Shown here: piece by piece, positions 4,712-6,103 of the stretch
How positions within the stretch are numbered: position 1 is the stretch's first letter
How the letters are laid out: every line of letters starts with the position of its first letter
From: an uncultured Spirochaetales bacterium
GTDB lineage: Bacteria; Spirochaetota; Spirochaetia; Treponematales; Treponemataceae
Direction: 5' to 3'
Assembly (NCBI GenBank): GCA_946061495.1
Contig: CAMGSV010000148.1
Coordinates: forward strand, 1 to 6,103
DNA length: 6,103 bases
The notes under the pieces: generated by a model
The model's input: the letters and a program-made list of their open reading frames with translations, nothing else
Database searches by the model: none
Told to the model about the DNA's origin: nothing
Made by a program: the position numbers and the translations under genes

Positions 4712-5923
4712 TTAGACCTTCTTCAGGATGATGGCTGTTCCCTGACCACCACCGATACACAGTGATGCCAGACCCAGCTTCTTGTCGGACTTCAGCATCT
4801 CGTGAACCAGTGTCACGATGATTCTGTTTCCAGAAGCACCAACGGGGTGACCCAATGCGATGGCTCCACCGTTCACGTTGGTCTTGCTCATGAACTCGTC
4901 CCGGTTGATGCCGTGCTCTTCCACCAGCTCGTGGATAACACCCAGAGACTGGGCGGCAAATGCCTCGTTCAACTCCACCAGCTCGATGTCAGCCAGCTTG
5001 ACGCCGGCATTGTTCAGGGCGTTGCGGATGGCAGGGGTGGGTCCCAGACCCATGACGCTGGGGTCAACGCCGCCCTGTCCGATTCCGACGATCTCGCAGA
5101 GGGGCTTCAGGCCGTACTTCTTCACGGCATCCTCGCTGGCAACCAGCAGGAAGGAAGCACCGTCGTTGATTCCAGAGGCGTTACCGGCGGTCACGGTTCC
5201 GTCCTTGATGAAGGCGGGGCGCAGCTTTGCCAGCTTCTCCAGGCTTGTTCCCCGGTTGGGATACTCGTCCACGTCGAACACAACCTCACCCTTCTTGGTG
5301 GCGATGGTGATGGGCACAATCTCGTCCTTGAAGCGGCCGGAGTCAACAGCCTTGATGGCCTTCTCCTGGGATGCCATGGCGAACTGGTCCTGCATCTCCC
5401 GGGTGATGTTGTACTTCTTGGCGATGTTCTCGGCGGTGACACCCATGTGGATGTCCAGGCGAGCGTCGGTGAGGGCATCGTAGATCATGTGGTCCACAGC
5501 CTGCCAGCTACCCATCTTGTTTCCTGAGCGGGTGTTGGCGGGAATCAGGTAGGGAGCCTGTGACATGGACTCAACACCACCGGCCACAACGATGTCATTG
5601 TGTCCAGCCTGGATGGTCATGACGGCCTCCATTACAGTGCGCATACCGGAACCGCAAACCATGTTGGTGGTGTGGGCGCAAACAGTCTCGGGGATACCGG
5701 CTTCCAGGGAAACGGTGCGTCCGATGCTCTGTCCCAGACCTGCTCCCAGAACGTTACCGCAGATAACCTCGTCCACGTTCTCAGGCTTGACGCCGGCATC
5801 CGCCAGCAATGCCTTCACAACCTGTGCTCCCATCTCCCGGGGCTTTACAGATGACAGTCCACCAAGGAATCCACCGATAGCAGTACGCTTTGCACTGACG
5901 ATGTAGGCCTTCTTCAATTCCAT
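4712..5923 (-). CDS. Acetyl-CoA acetyltransferase (thiolase), copy A, first gene of the operon
   Basis: The product is a 403-residue thiolase that should condense two acetyl-CoA to acetoacetyl-CoA and free CoA. The N-terminal thiolase half carries the acyl-enzyme nucleophile Cys90 in NMVCGSG. The C-terminal half carries NEAFA at 319-323, His359 in the standard GHPVGASG and the second cysteine, Cys389, in CIGGGQGTA. AGNASGINDGA (246-256) and GLGPTPAIRNAL are further family blocks. The residues before the nucleophile (CAHTTNM) differ from the more usual VN.VCGSG pattern, but copy B has the same ones. The start at 5923 has AGGAGG 7 nt upstream. It is promoter-proximal and has the strongest ribosome site, so it is likely the main thiolase of the operon (inferred). 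The gene symbol is left empty because thlA, atoB and similar names cannot be told apart here. Confidence 0.95.
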   Translation of the reverse strand: MELKKAYIVSAKRTAIGGFLGGLSSVKPREMGAQVVKALLADAGVKPENVDEVICGNVLGAGLGQSIGRTVSLEAGIPETVCAHTTNMVCGSGMRTVMEAVMTIQAGHNDIVVAGGVESMSQAPYLIPANTRSGNKMGSWQAVDHMIYDALTDARLDIHMGVTAENIAKKYNITREMQDQFAMASQEKAIKAVDSGRFKDEIVPITIATKKGEVVFDVDEYPNRGTSLEKLAKLRPAFIKDGTVTAGNASGINDGASFLLVASEDAVKKYGLKPLCEIVGIGQGGVDPSVMGLGPTPAIRNALNNAGVKLADIELVELNEAFAAQSLGVIHELVEEHGINRDEFMSKTNVNGGAIALGHPVGASGNRIIVTLVHEMLKSDKKLGLASLCIGGGQGTAIILKKV

Positions 5924-5930
5924 ATATCTT

Positions 5931-5936
5931 CCTCCT
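5931..5936 (-). promoter_or_regulatory. Strong ribosome binding site of thiolase copy A
   Basis: A perfect AGGAGG lies 7 nt before the ATG at 5923. It fixes the start of the first gene and follows the foot of a small leader hairpin by 6 nt. Confidence 0.9.
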
Positions 5937-5942
5937 AAAACT

Positions 5943-5966
5943 TACAACCACAGCGCCCTTGTTGTA
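5943..5966 (-). promoter_or_regulatory. Leader hairpin before the thiolase A ribosome site
   Basis: TACAAC (5966-5961) can pair with GTTGTA (5948-5943) around a 12-nt loop. The stem is only 6 bp and AU-rich, so it is weak alone. Its upstream arm overlaps the 3' arm of the neighbouring palindrome (5963-5980), so the two cannot form together. Confidence 0.4.
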
Positions 5967-5980
5967 TATTTTTTTATACA
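5963..5980 (-). promoter_or_regulatory. 18-bp palindrome in the operon leader, possible operator
   Basis: TGTATA-N6-TATACA is a perfect dyad about 35-50 nt downstream of the predicted transcription start. It could be a repressor operator or a weak RNA hairpin. The layout loosely recalls Rex-type dyads (TTGTTAA...TTAACAA), but the bases do not match that consensus, so no regulator is named. Confidence 0.4.
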
Positions 5981-6019
5981 TACACGAGTCGGACACTGCA
6001 GAATATATACATAGTTGGT

Positions 6020-6048
6020 ATGCTAGTATTAACTTTGGAATCTGTCAA
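6020..6048 (-). promoter_or_regulatory. Sigma-A type promoter of the operon
   Basis: On the minus strand a perfect -35 box TTGACA (6048-6043) is separated by exactly 17 bp from TAGCAT (6025-6020), which matches 4 of 6 bases of TATAAT. Transcription would start near 6013, leaving a leader of about 90 nt. No other gap in the operon has an equally good promoter, so all five genes are probably co-transcribed from here. Confidence 0.8.
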
Positions 6049-6052
6049 GAAT

Positions 6053-6080
6053 AAAAAACAAAAAAAAGTGAAAAAAAAAA
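6053..6080 (-). promoter_or_regulatory. A/T-tract region upstream of the promoter (UP-element-like)
   Basis: Three T runs on the minus strand (6080-6071, 6067-6060, 6058-6053) sit immediately upstream of TTGACA, spaced roughly one helical turn apart. This fits an UP element bound by the RNA polymerase alpha subunit, or bent DNA. It could alternatively be the T tail of a terminator belonging to a gene outside the window. No coding signal is seen from 6049 to 6103. Confidence 0.5.
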
Positions 6081-6103
6081 TATTTTTGTCGAGAATTGGA
6101 TTT

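Noticed and set aside
5924..6103. Rex (redox) operator upstream of the operon
   Set aside because: No TTGTTAA-N4-TTAACAA-like site was found. The only dyad (5963-5980) has different half-sites.

Overview
The window is a five-gene operon on the minus strand. It encodes most of the central route from acetyl-CoA to butyrate in an anaerobic, low-oxygen-type Clostridia. In transcription order the genes are: thiolase copy A (5923-4712), thiolase copy B (4622-3411), 3-hydroxybutyryl-CoA dehydrogenase (hbd, 3258-2419), crotonase (crt, 2404-1628) and a butyryl-CoA:acetate / 4-hydroxybutyrate-type CoA-transferase (but-like, 1432-92). The protein sequences, the strong AGGAGG ribosome sites, and the AT-rich control regions around moderately GC-rich genes suggest a gut butyrate producer of the Oscillospiraceae/Lachnospiraceae kind. 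The genus cannot be settled from this window.

Pathway: a thiolase condenses two acetyl-CoA to acetoacetyl-CoA. Hbd reduces this to 3-hydroxybutyryl-CoA and Crt dehydrates that to crotonyl-CoA. After a reduction step whose genes (bcd-etfBA) are not in this window, the CoA-transferase moves CoA from butyryl-CoA to acetate, releasing butyrate and regenerating acetyl-CoA.

Layout: a good sigma-A type promoter (TTGACA, 17-bp spacer, TAGCAT; 6048-6020) lies behind phased A/T tracts at the right edge and gives a leader of about 90 nt before thiolase A. A long hairpin reaching the left edge (1-52) probably ends the operon. No plus-strand gene is convincing; the long plus-strand open frames are shadows of the real genes.

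The least ordinary content is between the genes. The crt-but gap (1433-1627) holds a 20-bp tandem array whose first copy is the last five codons of crt including its stop, followed by two adjoining hairpins. The thiolase-thiolase gap has a perfect 12-bp stem, and the thiolase-hbd gap has a GGA-rich hairpin. In three of the five genes a hairpin ends 6-7 nt before the Shine-Dalgarno sequence. I see no dramatic new system such as defence, CRISPR or a mobile island. The novelty candidates are the repeat array, the intergenic RNA structures, and the tandem thiolase pair with its active-site difference.
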